Assembly (NCBI RefSeq): GCF_001884105.1
Contig: NZ_MACI01000069.1
Span: 62,001 to 126,000 of the forward strand
Reading direction: 5' to 3'
DNA from: Bacillus luti
Lineage (GTDB): Bacteria; Bacillota; Bacilli; Bacillales; Bacillaceae_G
Length of the DNA: 64,000 nucleotides
The translations under genes and the position numbers were made by a program. This document shows positions 42,577 through 50,890 of the stretch, in pieces. The notes under the pieces were generated by a model that was given only the letters and a program-made list of their open reading frames with translations, did no database searches and was not told where the DNA came from. How positions within the stretch are numbered: position 1 is the stretch's first letter; every line of letters begins with the position of its first letter.

Positions 42577-43977
42577 ATGAAAAAAGCATTATTAGAAAAG
42601 GCCTCATATCTACATAAAGCAGAATTAGAACAATTACATAAAGCTATATTAGTTTCCGAGAAAGCACATGAAGGACAATTCCGCGTTTCCGGTGAGCCGT
42701 ATATTACTCATCCATTTGCAGTTACAGAAATTTTGTTAGATTGTAAGGCAGATATTATAACTTTAATTGCAGCATTACTACATGATGTGGTGGAGGATAC
42801 AGATTATACAATTGAGTATATACGTGATATATTCGGTGGAAAAGTGGCTGATATTGTAGAAGGGTTAACTAAAATTGATAAAAAACAAATCCCTAATAAA
42901 GAAGAGTATGAAGCAATAAATTTAAAGAAGTTATTGTTAGCTACACAAGAAGATATACGAGTAGCTATTATAAAAGTGATAGATCGTCTCCATAACATGA
43001 GAACTTTACAGGTGAAAGCTGTAAAGAAACAAGTTCCTTATGCAAATGAAACACTCAAAATTTTCGCTCCGATTTGTAAAAGGCTAGGGCTACTACATAT
43101 TCAGCACGAATTAGAAGAGTTAGGTTTTTTGTATCTTAATCATTCTAAATATAAGGGAATGAAAATCCTTTTACAAAATTATGTTAAGTTATTAGAGGGT
43201 TTGTCTCAAAATATAATGCAAGATATAAATAATTTTCTAAATCCATCTTTAATATTTGAAGTTAACTATGAAGTAAGCCCTATTTATACAGCTTATTCTC
43301 GTCTCCAAGATATTCAAGACATTACAGCAGTGTCAAAAATAATTATCACGGCCTCAAATAATTTAGACTGTTATAAAATATTAGGAGTTATACATCAACT
43401 ATACCAACCAATTCCATATCAATTTGAAGATAATATAGCAATTGAAAGTGATGTATTAAACAGATACTTAAAGACCAAAGTAGTGATCAATAACCATGAA
43501 ATAGTGATATGTATTGAAACAAAAATAAATCAGGAGATACGAGATAAAGGAGTATTTCATGTACTTACAAAAAGTATAACTGATAAGGAGATGCAAAATA
43601 TAATTCATAAATTGATGGATCATTTTATTAAGACAAATGATCTAGTAACTCAAGATGCGATTGAATTTTATGATTTAGTATCATATGAACTATTCCAAGA
43701 TAATATTGTTGCATTTACTCCTAAGTTAGATTCCGTAAACTTACCGCAAGGTGCTACTGTAATTGATTTTGCTTTCGCATTAAACCCTGAAATTGCTAAG
43801 TATATGTCAGGTGCTAAAGTTAATGGTATAAATAAATCGATAATAACGAATGTTTCACATCTAGATATAGTTGAACTTTTGGTAACTGAAAACATTAGTA
43901 ATGTGAGACAGGGTTGGTTAAGTTTTGCTAATAGCTCAAAAGCTCAAATCGAAATTTATAAAGAGTTACAAAGATGA
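42577..43977 (+). CDS. Short Rel/SpoT homologue: HD hydrolase, degenerate synthetase, TGS
   Basis: A 466-residue protein, against about 730 for Rel. Residues 20-185 are an intact ppGpp-hydrolase-type HD domain (EGQFRVSGEPYITHPFAVTEIL, ALLHDVVEDTDYT, VIDRLHNMRTL). The middle region aligns with the synthetase (DCYKILGVIHQLYQPIP), but the key motifs are lost: the RxKHxxSI segment reads VSPIYTAYSRLQ, YQSLHTTV reads LNRYLKTKVV, and EVQIRT reads VICIETKI. A TGS domain (VAFTPKLDSVNLPQGATVIDFAF) ends the protein, with no ACT domain. Predicted hydrolase-only enzyme. Confidence 0.85.
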   Translation: MKKALLEKASYLHKAELEQLHKAILVSEKAHEGQFRVSGEPYITHPFAVTEILLDCKADIITLIAALLHDVVEDTDYTIEYIRDIFGGKVADIVEGLTKIDKKQIPNKEEYEAINLKKLLLATQEDIRVAIIKVIDRLHNMRTLQVKAVKKQVPYANETLKIFAPICKRLGLLHIQHELEELGFLYLNHSKYKGMKILLQNYVKLLEGLSQNIMQDINNFLNPSLIFEVNYEVSPIYTAYSRLQDIQDITAVSKIIITASNNLDCYKILGVIHQLYQPIPYQFEDNIAIESDVLNRYLKTKVVINNHEIVICIETKINQEIRDKGVFHVLTKSITDKEMQNIIHKLMDHFIKTNDLVTQDAIEFYDLVSYELFQDNIVAFTPKLDSVNLPQGATVIDFAFALNPEIAKYMSGAKVNGINKSIITNVSHLDIVELLVTENISNVRQGWLSFANSSKAQIEIYKELQR

Positions 43978-44083
43978 AGGAATTAAATTTATCGAGAAAA
44001 CTTGTTCGAAATATAATAGAATGAAATGATCATTTTTGAATTAATAATAGGCGATTATGGTTTTTTATAATTAATATCTAGAG

Positions 44084-44133
44084 AAACAAGCATTAACCTG
44101 TTCTAAGTATGTAACAGGTTAATGCTTGTTTTC
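44084..44133 (+). terminator. Terminator after the Rel-like gene
   Basis: AAACAAGCATTAACCTGTT / AACAGGTTAATGCTTGTTTT, about 19 bp. Confidence 0.9.
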
Positions 44134-44137
44134 GTTA

Positions 44138-44172
44138 TAAAAAAATAGAAGCATTTCTGCTCCTATTTTTTT
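44138..44172 (-). terminator. Terminator of the DUF1836 gene
   Basis: AAAAAAATAGGAGCA / TGCTTCTATTTTTTT on the minus strand. Confidence 0.75.
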
Positions 44173-44935
44173 AAGGCTTTACATCTAAATTTTGTAAAAA
44201 TAACGTTGCTGTTACGTAACGTTTTGCTAACATTTGTACATAGGCGGTATGCACAGATAATGTGGCAATAATAATCGCGTTACGAATCGCTTCACGTTGC
44301 TCGTTATTAATTTGATCGAACTTGCTTGCGATTTTATCAGCTTTTTCTTTTACGATGTTTTCAATTGTATGAACTGTATCTGTTGCATTTAATTGTAAGC
44401 AATTCCCTTGATTAAGTTCTTCAAATAGAGAAGAGTATGCTCCGTATAAATGAACAGGGTTGATTAAGTCATCACTTCGATCCGCTGGGTCATTTACGAT
44501 AAGGCGCAATAGCTTACGAATGGATTCAAAATCAAGTGCTGTTTTTAAATCTTCAACAATGAATAATAGTGCTGCTTGTTCGATTGAATATTTTTTTCCT
44601 TTTTGAGGAGAGCCAATCATTTCTTTTATATCTCGTTTCACCCAGTTTTGCATCGCAGTTACAGAGAAACTCGTGTTTTCAATCTGATTGCCCAGTGCAA
44701 CTATTTCATTTAATGAAAAACCAACGTCTGTATCTTCAATCTTAATCAATTTTTCAAAAATAGGTGAAAGTGCGGTAGTAATAAAAGCAGTAACGCTTTG
44801 TCCGCTTTCAATATCTTTTTTATGTGACTTTGCCCAAGCTTCTTGTAATATTCCGAGAGGCTTTTTCGTATTCCATCCTCTTAGTGATAGAAGAAGGGTA
44901 GCCATTTCGTTTCGTGTGAGATGAAATGTTTCCAT
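44171..44935 (-). CDS. DUF1836 protein, probable MerR-like transcription regulator
   Basis: A 254-residue protein. The middle (residues about 90-145) has the DUF1836 pattern TSFSVTAMQNWVKRDIKEMI...KGKKYSIEQAALLFIVEDLKTALDFESIRKLLRL, which reads like a MerR-type HTH. The rest is helical. It is divergent from the Tim44-like gene, and identical operator-like sequences lie on both promoters, pointing to an autoregulated local repressor (inferred). The gene has an AGGTG site and a near-consensus sigma-A promoter. Confidence 0.78.
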   Translation of the reverse strand: METFHLTRNEMATLLLSLRGWNTKKPLGILQEAWAKSHKKDIESGQSVTAFITTALSPIFEKLIKIEDTDVGFSLNEIVALGNQIENTSFSVTAMQNWVKRDIKEMIGSPQKGKKYSIEQAALLFIVEDLKTALDFESIRKLLRLIVNDPADRSDDLINPVHLYGAYSSLFEELNQGNCLQLNATDTVHTIENIVKEKADKIASKFDQINNEQREAIRNAIIIATLSVHTAYVQMLAKRYVTATLFLQNLDVKP

Positions 44936-44960
44936 CTTTTCACCTCCAAAATAATAAAAA

Positions 44961-45003
44961 GTTCTTATGAACCTATAATATGTTTTGTTTCTTTTAAAGT
45001 CAA
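44961..45003 (-). promoter_or_regulatory. Promoter and operator of the DUF1836 gene
   Basis: On the minus strand: TTGACT (45003-44998), 17-bp spacer, TATTAT (44980-44975), then GGTTCATAAGAAC (44973-44961) over the expected transcription start. Confidence 0.75.
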
Positions 45004-45056
45004 TTCTGTTTTGCTTATTTTTTCCTTTGTCACCAAACTGTTGAAGTAAATAATAC

Positions 45057-45100
45057 TTGCATATTTCGACAAAAGTTCATATAATAAGTTCATAAGAACC
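45057..45100 (+). promoter_or_regulatory. Promoter and operator of the Tim44-like/yxcD operon
   Basis: TTGCAT (45057-45062), 17-bp spacer, TATAAT (45080-45085), then GTTCATAAGAACC (45088-45100) over the start site, the same operator word as on the opposite promoter. An extra GTTCATA half lies at 45075. Confidence 0.75.
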
Positions 45101-45192
45101 TTTAAAATGTTTTTAAAAACAAATCTATCATTCTAAATTTACTAGAAAGGTAGATTTCACATATATCTATATAAAAGGAGAATGGATATAAT

Positions 45193-45642
45193 ATGTTGAA
45201 AAAACTTGTAGCAGTAATGACAGCATTCATGGTGATCTTTGGAGCTAGTAGCTTTATATTTGTAGATCATGCAGCAGCGAAAAGTTACAAATCTGGTAAA
45301 AAATCATTTACACCAAGTTCAGGTCAAAAGTCAAAAGTTGACTTAAATAAAAAAGACTCTAACGTAAATTCTCAAAAAACGACTCCAGATTCAAAAACAA
45401 AAGCAACAAACACAGCACCAAAAAGTAATAAAGGCAGCTTTATGAAAGGTTTATTACTAGGTGGTCTTGGTGGTTTACTAATGGGTAGCTTATTTGCAAA
45501 TATGGGAGCTCTTGGTTCTGTATTAGCATTTATGGTAAATATGTTAGTAATGGCTGGTATCGTAATGTTAGCAGTTCGTGCATTTAAATACTTCAAAGAT
45601 CAACGCAAGAAAAAGGCAGATGAAGTAGCATGGAAACAATAA
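45193..45642 (+). CDS. Tim44-like membrane protein
   Basis: A 149-residue protein with a signal sequence (cleavage near AAA-KSY), a Lys/Ser/Thr-rich linker (residues 30-80), a Gly-rich hydrophobic segment GLLLGGLGGLLMGSLF and a final transmembrane helix VLAFMVNMLVMAGIVMLAV with a basic tail. This layout is found in bacterial 'Tim44-domain' membrane proteins, whose role is unknown. The last codons overlap the start of yxcD, so they are coupled. Confidence 0.7.
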   Translation: MLKKLVAVMTAFMVIFGASSFIFVDHAAAKSYKSGKKSFTPSSGQKSKVDLNKKDSNVNSQKTTPDSKTKATNTAPKSNKGSFMKGLLLGGLGGLLMGSLFANMGALGSVLAFMVNMLVMAGIVMLAVRAFKYFKDQRKKKADEVAWKQ

Positions 45643-45938
45643 AAATTTCTGAACAAGAACTTATTAATGCGCTTTGTGTGTATATCGCTGAAAAAAGACA
45701 AGTTGGACCAGAAGAAGTTTTAGTTGAACTGATGTATGATGATGACTATGGTTTCTCAGCTGAAGTAGAGGTAAATGGTCGTCAGCAAATATTAATTCAA
45801 GCAAACTTAATTGAGGCACTACGCTTGTTACTTGACAGAGAATATAATGTCAATTCATTTGCGGCAAGGTTACAGCTTGAACTAGATGATGAAGAAGGTA
45901 TTTACGCATTAGCGAAATTTAATAACTCGGATGAGTAG
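45630..45938 (+). CDS. yxcD: YxcD family protein (DUF2653)
   Basis: A 102-residue acidic protein: METIKISEQELINALCVYIAEKRQ, VEVELMYDDDYGFSAE-like core and LLLDREYNVNSFAARLQLELDDEEGIYALA, matching YxcD as I remember it. It overlaps the upstream membrane protein gene by 13 bp, so both are made together under the DUF1836 operator. Function unknown. Confidence 0.78.
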   Translation: METIKISEQELINALCVYIAEKRQVGPEEVLVELMYDDDYGFSAEVEVNGRQQILIQANLIEALRLLLDREYNVNSFAARLQLELDDEEGIYALAKFNNSDE

Positions 45939-45940
45939 TG

Positions 45941-45977
45941 AAAAGAGCTGTTGAGAGTAATCTCAACAGCTCTTTTT
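45941..45977. terminator. Bidirectional terminator
   Basis: AAAAGAGCTGTTGAGA / TCTCAACAGCTCTTTTT; overlaps the last codons of the minus-strand oxidoreductase. Confidence 0.9.
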
Positions 45978-47198
45978 AGTATGTGCATAGGAAGAGGAAT
46001 AATCACGCCAAATTTCATTCATTTTTCGTCTGCCAGCATCGATCATTGGATTGAACTGAATTGCAGCTTGTTGACGTACGGTGTGTACATTTTGGATTGC
46101 TTGTTGCAAGTGTTGTTCAATCGAATTAGATTTTTTATTTGCTTGTTTTACGATTGAATATCCAGCAACTGCTCCTTGCGCCATTGCGATTTTTCCGCTT
46201 TCAATGCCAGTAATATTGCCTGCTACAAATAAGCCGGGAAGAGGGGTTTCCATTGTTTCGGAATGAAGAGGGACGTGTCCACCTAATTCTGAGATGTATT
46301 GGAAAGGACAACCAGCTACAGCGGCAAGCTCGGCAAGCGGATATAAGCCACCAGCAATACAAACGAAGTCTGCCTCTAATATTTTTTCTGATCCATGAAT
46401 AATATTACCTTTAGAATCAATGCGGGCAACGCGAACCCCTTCAACTTGATCCGTTCCGATAATTTCAAGTGCTGCTTTACGGAGATGAAGCGGTGTTCCA
46501 TTTATTTTCATCCCGTTATTTGGATAGAAAGTTAATCCAGTTTTTCGAATCCAATCATTTTTCATCAAACGACTACCTATTCGCAAGAAAGCAGATGGGG
46601 CAAGGTGAGCCGCATTTAATAGTGAGTTTAAAACTTCTTCTGGTTCACCAGCTTTTTGGCTTAACTCACTTTTTTCAGGGAGTACGATATGATCCACTTT
46701 AATTCCAGCTAATTGCAGTTCATTTAAAATCGCAAATGACAAAATGTTAGCACCAATAATGATTCCTTTTTTCCCAACTTGAACTCGGTGAACATTTGTC
46801 ATAACTTGCGCTGCTCCAATCGACATTACCCCTGGAAGTGTCCAGCCAGGAAGGGGAATAGAATATTCGGCAGCCCCTGTAGCAAGTAGAACAAACGGTG
46901 CTTCTAACGTACCGATATTTGTATGTACAAACCAATTACTTTCATCTTTATCTAAATTAAAGACAGAAACACCGCATTGAATTTCGACTGAAAGTGATTT
47001 TGCTTCTTCATGAAGGCGTTTTGATTCTTCTATTCCGTTCCACCATTCTCCAGTCGGCTCTTGATGCAACTGTCCTAACAATCTTCCACCTGGCTTCATA
47101 AATTCATCAATAACGAGTACATTTAGTCCGAAACGTGCACAAGAGATAGAAGCTGATAATCCTGCTGGTCCTGCACCAATAATAATTACATCTCTCAT
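45963..47198 (-). CDS. FAD/NAD-dependent oxidoreductase, D-hydroxyproline dehydrogenase alpha-like subunit
   Basis: A 411-residue flavoprotein beginning RDVIIIGAGPAGLSASI (Rossmann GxGxxG), with a second dinucleotide motif (KKGIIIGANILSFAI) and the terminal FAD box TPLPGLFVAGNITGIESGKIAMAQG. It corresponds to the HcnB/LhpE-like subunit of heteromeric hydroxyproline dehydrogenases, but the C-terminal BFD iron-sulphur domain is encoded separately at 47524. ATG 47198 overlaps the previous stop (ATGA). Part of the minus sigma-54 operon. Confidence 0.85.
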   Translation of the reverse strand: MRDVIIIGAGPAGLSASISCARFGLNVLVIDEFMKPGGRLLGQLHQEPTGEWWNGIEESKRLHEEAKSLSVEIQCGVSVFNLDKDESNWFVHTNIGTLEAPFVLLATGAAEYSIPLPGWTLPGVMSIGAAQVMTNVHRVQVGKKGIIIGANILSFAILNELQLAGIKVDHIVLPEKSELSQKAGEPEEVLNSLLNAAHLAPSAFLRIGSRLMKNDWIRKTGLTFYPNNGMKINGTPLHLRKAALEIIGTDQVEGVRVARIDSKGNIIHGSEKILEADFVCIAGGLYPLAELAAVAGCPFQYISELGGHVPLHSETMETPLPGLFVAGNITGIESGKIAMAQGAVAGYSIVKQANKKSNSIEQHLQQAIQNVHTVRQQAAIQFNPMIDAGRRKMNEIWRDYSSSYAHTKKSC

Positions 47199-47527
47199 CC
47201 CTTTTTCACCATCTCTCTCACGATATTCGGGTGCTGTTTTCCGCTTTCCACAACCATATTGTCTTCTACAACAGTTAAGCAAGCGCGTATATTCGTTTGA
47301 TTATTTACTGTCACGCGGCATTCAGAACAATGTCCGATATTGCAATAAATGCCCCGCGGTGTTCCGCTATCTTCATGTACTCTTAACGTTCTTATTCCGT
47401 TTGCTAGTAAGGCAGCAGCAATTGTTTCATGTTCATACGCTTCATATTGTTGACCGTTAAATTGAAAAGTGATGCGCTGACTATTATTTAAACTGCCTAA
47501 AATAGGGTGATGTGTAATTCTACTCAT
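47195..47527 (-). CDS. (2Fe-2S) ferredoxin-like subunit of the dehydrogenase
   Basis: A 110-residue HcnA/SoxD-type iron-sulphur protein. The cluster ligands are in GIYCNIGHCSECRVTV and, later, NIRAC. FNGQQYEAYEHETIAAALLANGIRTLR is the family's N-terminal signature. It overlaps both neighbours by 4 bp (ATGA), so strict co-translation is expected. Likely gamma subunit of the same complex. Confidence 0.87.
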   Translation of the reverse strand: MSRITHHPILGSLNNSQRITFQFNGQQYEAYEHETIAAALLANGIRTLRVHEDSGTPRGIYCNIGHCSECRVTVNNQTNIRACLTVVEDNMVVESGKQHPNIVREMVKKG

Positions 47528-47796
47528 TTGCTCTCACCTACCGATCCAAAAGTAACTGCACGTACTGGTGGCTGATATTTTAAAGGAATTTCATTCGAGT
47601 TTATATTAGGATTTGTATTCTCGATCATTCGATCTATCATCATTCTACATGTGCGGCCACCACAAAATCCCATACCAGCACGTGTTCTTAGTTTTAATTC
47701 CCTTGCCGAGCAATTATACTCAGCGATTGTTGATTGAAGTTGTCCGTATGTTACTTCTTCACAACGACAAACAATTACGTTCTCTTTATTCGTCAT
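47524..47796 (-). CDS. BFD-like (2Fe-2S) protein
   Basis: A 90-residue protein with the bacterioferritin-associated-ferredoxin pattern: VIVCRCEEVTYGQL (C-x-C) and GMGFCGGRTCRMMI (C-x4-C). In related enzymes this domain is fused to the C-terminus of the alpha subunit; here it is a separate first gene of the operon, with an AGGAGG site. Confidence 0.85.
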   Translation of the reverse strand: MTNKENVIVCRCEEVTYGQLQSTIAEYNCSARELKLRTRAGMGFCGGRTCRMMIDRMIENTNPNINSNEIPLKYQPPVRAVTFGSVGESK

Positions 47797-47833
47797 ATGT
47801 ATTCCTCCTCTAGTTCGGTTTGCACAAATTATA

Positions 47834-47850
47834 ATGCAAAAACTGTGCCA
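47834..47850 (-). promoter_or_regulatory. Sigma-54 (-24/-12) promoter of the minus operon
   Basis: TGGCAC, 5 bp, TTGCAT on the minus strand, matching the RpoN consensus, about 38 bp before the BFD-like gene. Confidence 0.88.
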
Positions 47851-47870
47851 AAGTAGAGGAGGAGAGGTGG

Positions 47871-49532
47871 TTATTGTAATCCGAGTTTTTTTAATCGATT
47901 ATATAAAGTAGCCCTCGTTATGCCAAGTTGCTTTGCACATTCTAATTTATTTCCATTTAGAATTCGTAAAGCTCGTTCGATTACCTTTTTCTCATGTTCA
48001 TCCATTTCATTTTGTAAAGAGAGGATCGTGTTGTTGTTACTTAGCAAAAGGGAATGAGGCGTTTCGCTTTCTAAAGTTTCATTTGTGTGAAATGGTAAAT
48101 ATTCTTGTTTTATAATACCGTCTGTCGCAAATACGACGAGTCTTTCAACTACGTTACGGAGCTCACGAATATTACCTGGCCAATTGTAATGAAGTAGTTC
48201 ATGCATAATACTTGAAGGTAAGTCGCGAACTGGTCTGTTATAGTTAATTGAAAAATCATTTAAGAAGGAGTACGTTAATTCGATAATATCTTCTCGTCTT
48301 TCTCGTAGTGGTGGAATATGCAAACTAACTACATTTAAACGATAATATAAATCTTCTCGGAAAGTTCCTTTTCTCATTTCTTCTTGTAAATCACGATTTG
48401 TAGCAGCGATAATGCGAAAATCAATATTTATTTCTTTTTCTCCACCAACTCGGTAATATTTTCGTTCTTGTAGTACACGTAATAGTTTTACTTGCATATC
48501 GAGTGGCATTTCGCCAATTTCATCGAGGAATAAAGTACCGCCTTGCGCCAACTCAATTTTCCCTTTTTTCCCTTTACTATTTGCCCCAGAAAAAGCGCCT
48601 CGTTCGTATCCGAATAACTCACTTTCAAATAGCGCTTCTGGAATTGCACCACAGTTAATTGAAATGAAAGGTGCAGTTGCTGTTTCGCTTGCTTCGTGTA
48701 TCGCTTTTGCAAATACTTCCTTACCAACACCACTTTCCCCAAGTATTAAAACAGTCGACTTCACAGAACAAACCTTTCGAGCTAATTGTATCGTTCTTTG
48801 TATGACAGGACTTTTTCCGTTCATTGCATGGAAAGGATCGGATGTATCTTTATACTTTGCGACTTCTTGTTCTAATCGGTGCATTTCATGCGACATATTA
48901 AATAGTTTTTCATTCAAAGCGACTTGATTTGTAACATCCGTTTCTGAAACGACTGCCCCTATTATTTTATCGTTACAATAAACTGGGTTTGAATTAATTA
49001 ATACGAACAAATCAGGGCGAGGCTGATGGAATTGAGCGATTATGCTTTTTCCACTATGTAATGATTGTAAAATTTCTAAATCTTTATAATCAAAAAAACG
49101 AGTGATCGGTTGCCCAATAATTTCATTATGTTTTACTGAAAAAATCTTTTCAGCACCATCTGTCCAAGTACGAACGCATTCTTTATCGTCAATGACTGTA
49201 ACAGAAGAATCTGACGTTTGAATAACAGTGTTATAAAAGGCTTGTAGTTCATTGTAATACTTATAAAGAAAAGGAATCATTTGCTGTGTAGTAATACAGT
49301 ATATAGGTTCTTCGTTTTCGTTCATGATGACAACAGCTAGTTCATGAGAAAATGCGTCGATTAAAGCAGTGAAAGAGTCATCCTCATATATAACTGCACA
49401 ATTCCATTTTTCAGTAGTTGAATGGATGTAATAAAATTTCTCATTTACTTGCTTGATTGGTTGCAGGATACTTTTGTGATCCATTGGCAAAATTTTTATA
49501 AATTCTTTTATTGTCGGAAATGAAAATGCCAT
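47871..49532 (-). CDS. Sigma-54-dependent transcriptional activator with PAS domain
   Basis: A 553-residue enhancer-binding protein. The N-terminal sensor half includes a PAS domain (CVRTWTDGAEKIFSVKHNEIIGQPI) and a coiled coil near 210-235. The AAA+ domain has Walker A GESGVGKE, the sigma-54 contact loop ERGAFSGA (usual GAFTGA, with Ser), Walker B GGTLFLDEIGEM and the R-finger region. The Fis-type HTH ends it (NKLECAKQLGITRATLYNRLKKLG). Lying between two operons with -24/-12 promoters, it very likely activates both in response to hydroxyproline or a metabolite. Confidence 0.93.
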   Translation of the reverse strand: MAFSFPTIKEFIKILPMDHKSILQPIKQVNEKFYYIHSTTEKWNCAVIYEDDSFTALIDAFSHELAVVIMNENEEPIYCITTQQMIPFLYKYYNELQAFYNTVIQTSDSSVTVIDDKECVRTWTDGAEKIFSVKHNEIIGQPITRFFDYKDLEILQSLHSGKSIIAQFHQPRPDLFVLINSNPVYCNDKIIGAVVSETDVTNQVALNEKLFNMSHEMHRLEQEVAKYKDTSDPFHAMNGKSPVIQRTIQLARKVCSVKSTVLILGESGVGKEVFAKAIHEASETATAPFISINCGAIPEALFESELFGYERGAFSGANSKGKKGKIELAQGGTLFLDEIGEMPLDMQVKLLRVLQERKYYRVGGEKEINIDFRIIAATNRDLQEEMRKGTFREDLYYRLNVVSLHIPPLRERREDIIELTYSFLNDFSINYNRPVRDLPSSIMHELLHYNWPGNIRELRNVVERLVVFATDGIIKQEYLPFHTNETLESETPHSLLLSNNNTILSLQNEMDEHEKKVIERALRILNGNKLECAKQLGITRATLYNRLKKLGLQ

Positions 49533-49656
49533 AGTGCCCTCCTATTATGTAAAAAAATTTAGACAGTGATAAAAAAATAATACACCTATTCACGATAAAT
49601 TTAAAATATTTTTACAAATAAAAATATTAATTATAAAAAGTGTATATATTTAGAGT

Positions 49657-49673
49657 TGGCACGTCAATTGCAT
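49657..49673 (+). promoter_or_regulatory. Sigma-54 (-24/-12) promoter of the plus operon
   Basis: TGGCAC, 5 bp, TTGCAT, with the same hexamers as the divergent promoter at 47834-47850, about 40 bp before the first gene. Confidence 0.9.
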
Positions 49674-49714
49674 AAAAGAAAGTGAGAGGTTGAGGGGGAA
49701 AGGAGGAGTGTTTT

Positions 49715-50890
49715 GTGAGGCACTGCGACGTTTTAATTATAGGTGGCGGAATAATAGGGTGTTCCATCGCTTATTACACTTCAAAATACGGAAGAGATGT
49801 AACAATCATTGAAAAAGGAGAATTTGTCAGTGGGACGTCTTCACGGTGTGATGGAAATATATTGGCAATTGATAAAGATCCAGGGTTTGATAGTCAAATG
49901 TCATTAGTAAGTCAAAAGTTAGTAACAGAACTAAGTGAAGAATTGGAGCATTCATTTGAATATAGGGCACCTGGCAGCATCCTCGTTTGTGAATCAGACG
50001 AAGAAATGGAAGCGGCGCAGCAATGGGTAGATAGGCAAAAAGAAGCTGGTTTACCGTTTCGAATGCTTGATAGGCAAGATATAAGAGCGGAATCACCATT
50101 TTTTGCTGATGATTTATTAGGTGGTTTAGAATGCGCAACTGATTCAACTGTAAATCCGTATCTTCTCGCTTTTTCGCTTTTAGCAGATGCGAAAAAATTG
50201 GGTGCAAAAGCTTATAACCATACAGAAGTTAAGGAAATGAAAAGAGAGGAAGACGGCTCATTTATTGTAGAAACGACAAACGGTACATATACTGCGAAGC
50301 AAGTGGTGAACGCAGCTGGTGTGTGGGCTCCTAAAATTGGACAGATGTTAGATGTCAATATCCCAATTGAACCGAGAAAGGGACATATTATTGTAGCTTC
50401 AAGGCAACAACACGTTGGCTGCCGTAAAGTAATGGAATTTGGTTATTTAATTTCTAAGTTTGGCGGAAAACGACAAGTGGATGATTTGACTGAAAAATAC
50501 GGGGTTGCACTTGTATTTGAACCGACAGAAAGTCAAAATTTTTTAATTGGTAGTAGTCGGGAATTTGTAGGATTTCACACGAGAATAAACAATGAAGTTA
50601 TTAAATGTATTGCAAACAGAGCAATTCGTTTTTATCCGAAAATGGCGGATATGATGGTGATCCGTTCATATGCAGGTTTACGTCCATGGACAGAAGATCA
50701 TTTGCCGATCATTTCACGTGTGGAGCATATCCCGAACTATTTTATAGCAGCGGGGCATGAAGGTGATGGGATTAGTCTTGCGGCAGTTACTGGGAAGGTG
50801 GTTGAGGAGCTGTTAAATGAAAAAGAAACAATCATTCCTATTGAACCACTTCGTTTGAGTCGTTTTACAGAAAGGGTGTTAAACCGATGA
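49715..50890 (+). CDS. FAD-dependent D-amino-acid/hydroxyproline dehydrogenase (DadA-type, beta-like subunit)
   Basis: A 391-residue DAO-superfamily flavoprotein with CDVLIIGGGIIGCSIAYY at the N-terminus, VNAAGVWAPKIG, PRKGHIIVASRQ and the C-terminal YAGLRPWTEDHLPIISRV...AAGHEGDGISLAAVTGK. It would oxidise cis-4-hydroxy-D-proline to pyrroline-4-hydroxy-2-carboxylate, probably with the iron-sulphur subunits from the divergent operon. GTG start behind AAAGGAGG; its end overlaps the epimerase start by 4 bp. Confidence 0.88.
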   Translation: MRHCDVLIIGGGIIGCSIAYYTSKYGRDVTIIEKGEFVSGTSSRCDGNILAIDKDPGFDSQMSLVSQKLVTELSEELEHSFEYRAPGSILVCESDEEMEAAQQWVDRQKEAGLPFRMLDRQDIRAESPFFADDLLGGLECATDSTVNPYLLAFSLLADAKKLGAKAYNHTEVKEMKREEDGSFIVETTNGTYTAKQVVNAAGVWAPKIGQMLDVNIPIEPRKGHIIVASRQQHVGCRKVMEFGYLISKFGGKRQVDDLTEKYGVALVFEPTESQNFLIGSSREFVGFHTRINNEVIKCIANRAIRFYPKMADMMVIRSYAGLRPWTEDHLPIISRVEHIPNYFIAAGHEGDGISLAAVTGKVVEELLNEKETIIPIEPLRLSRFTERVLNR

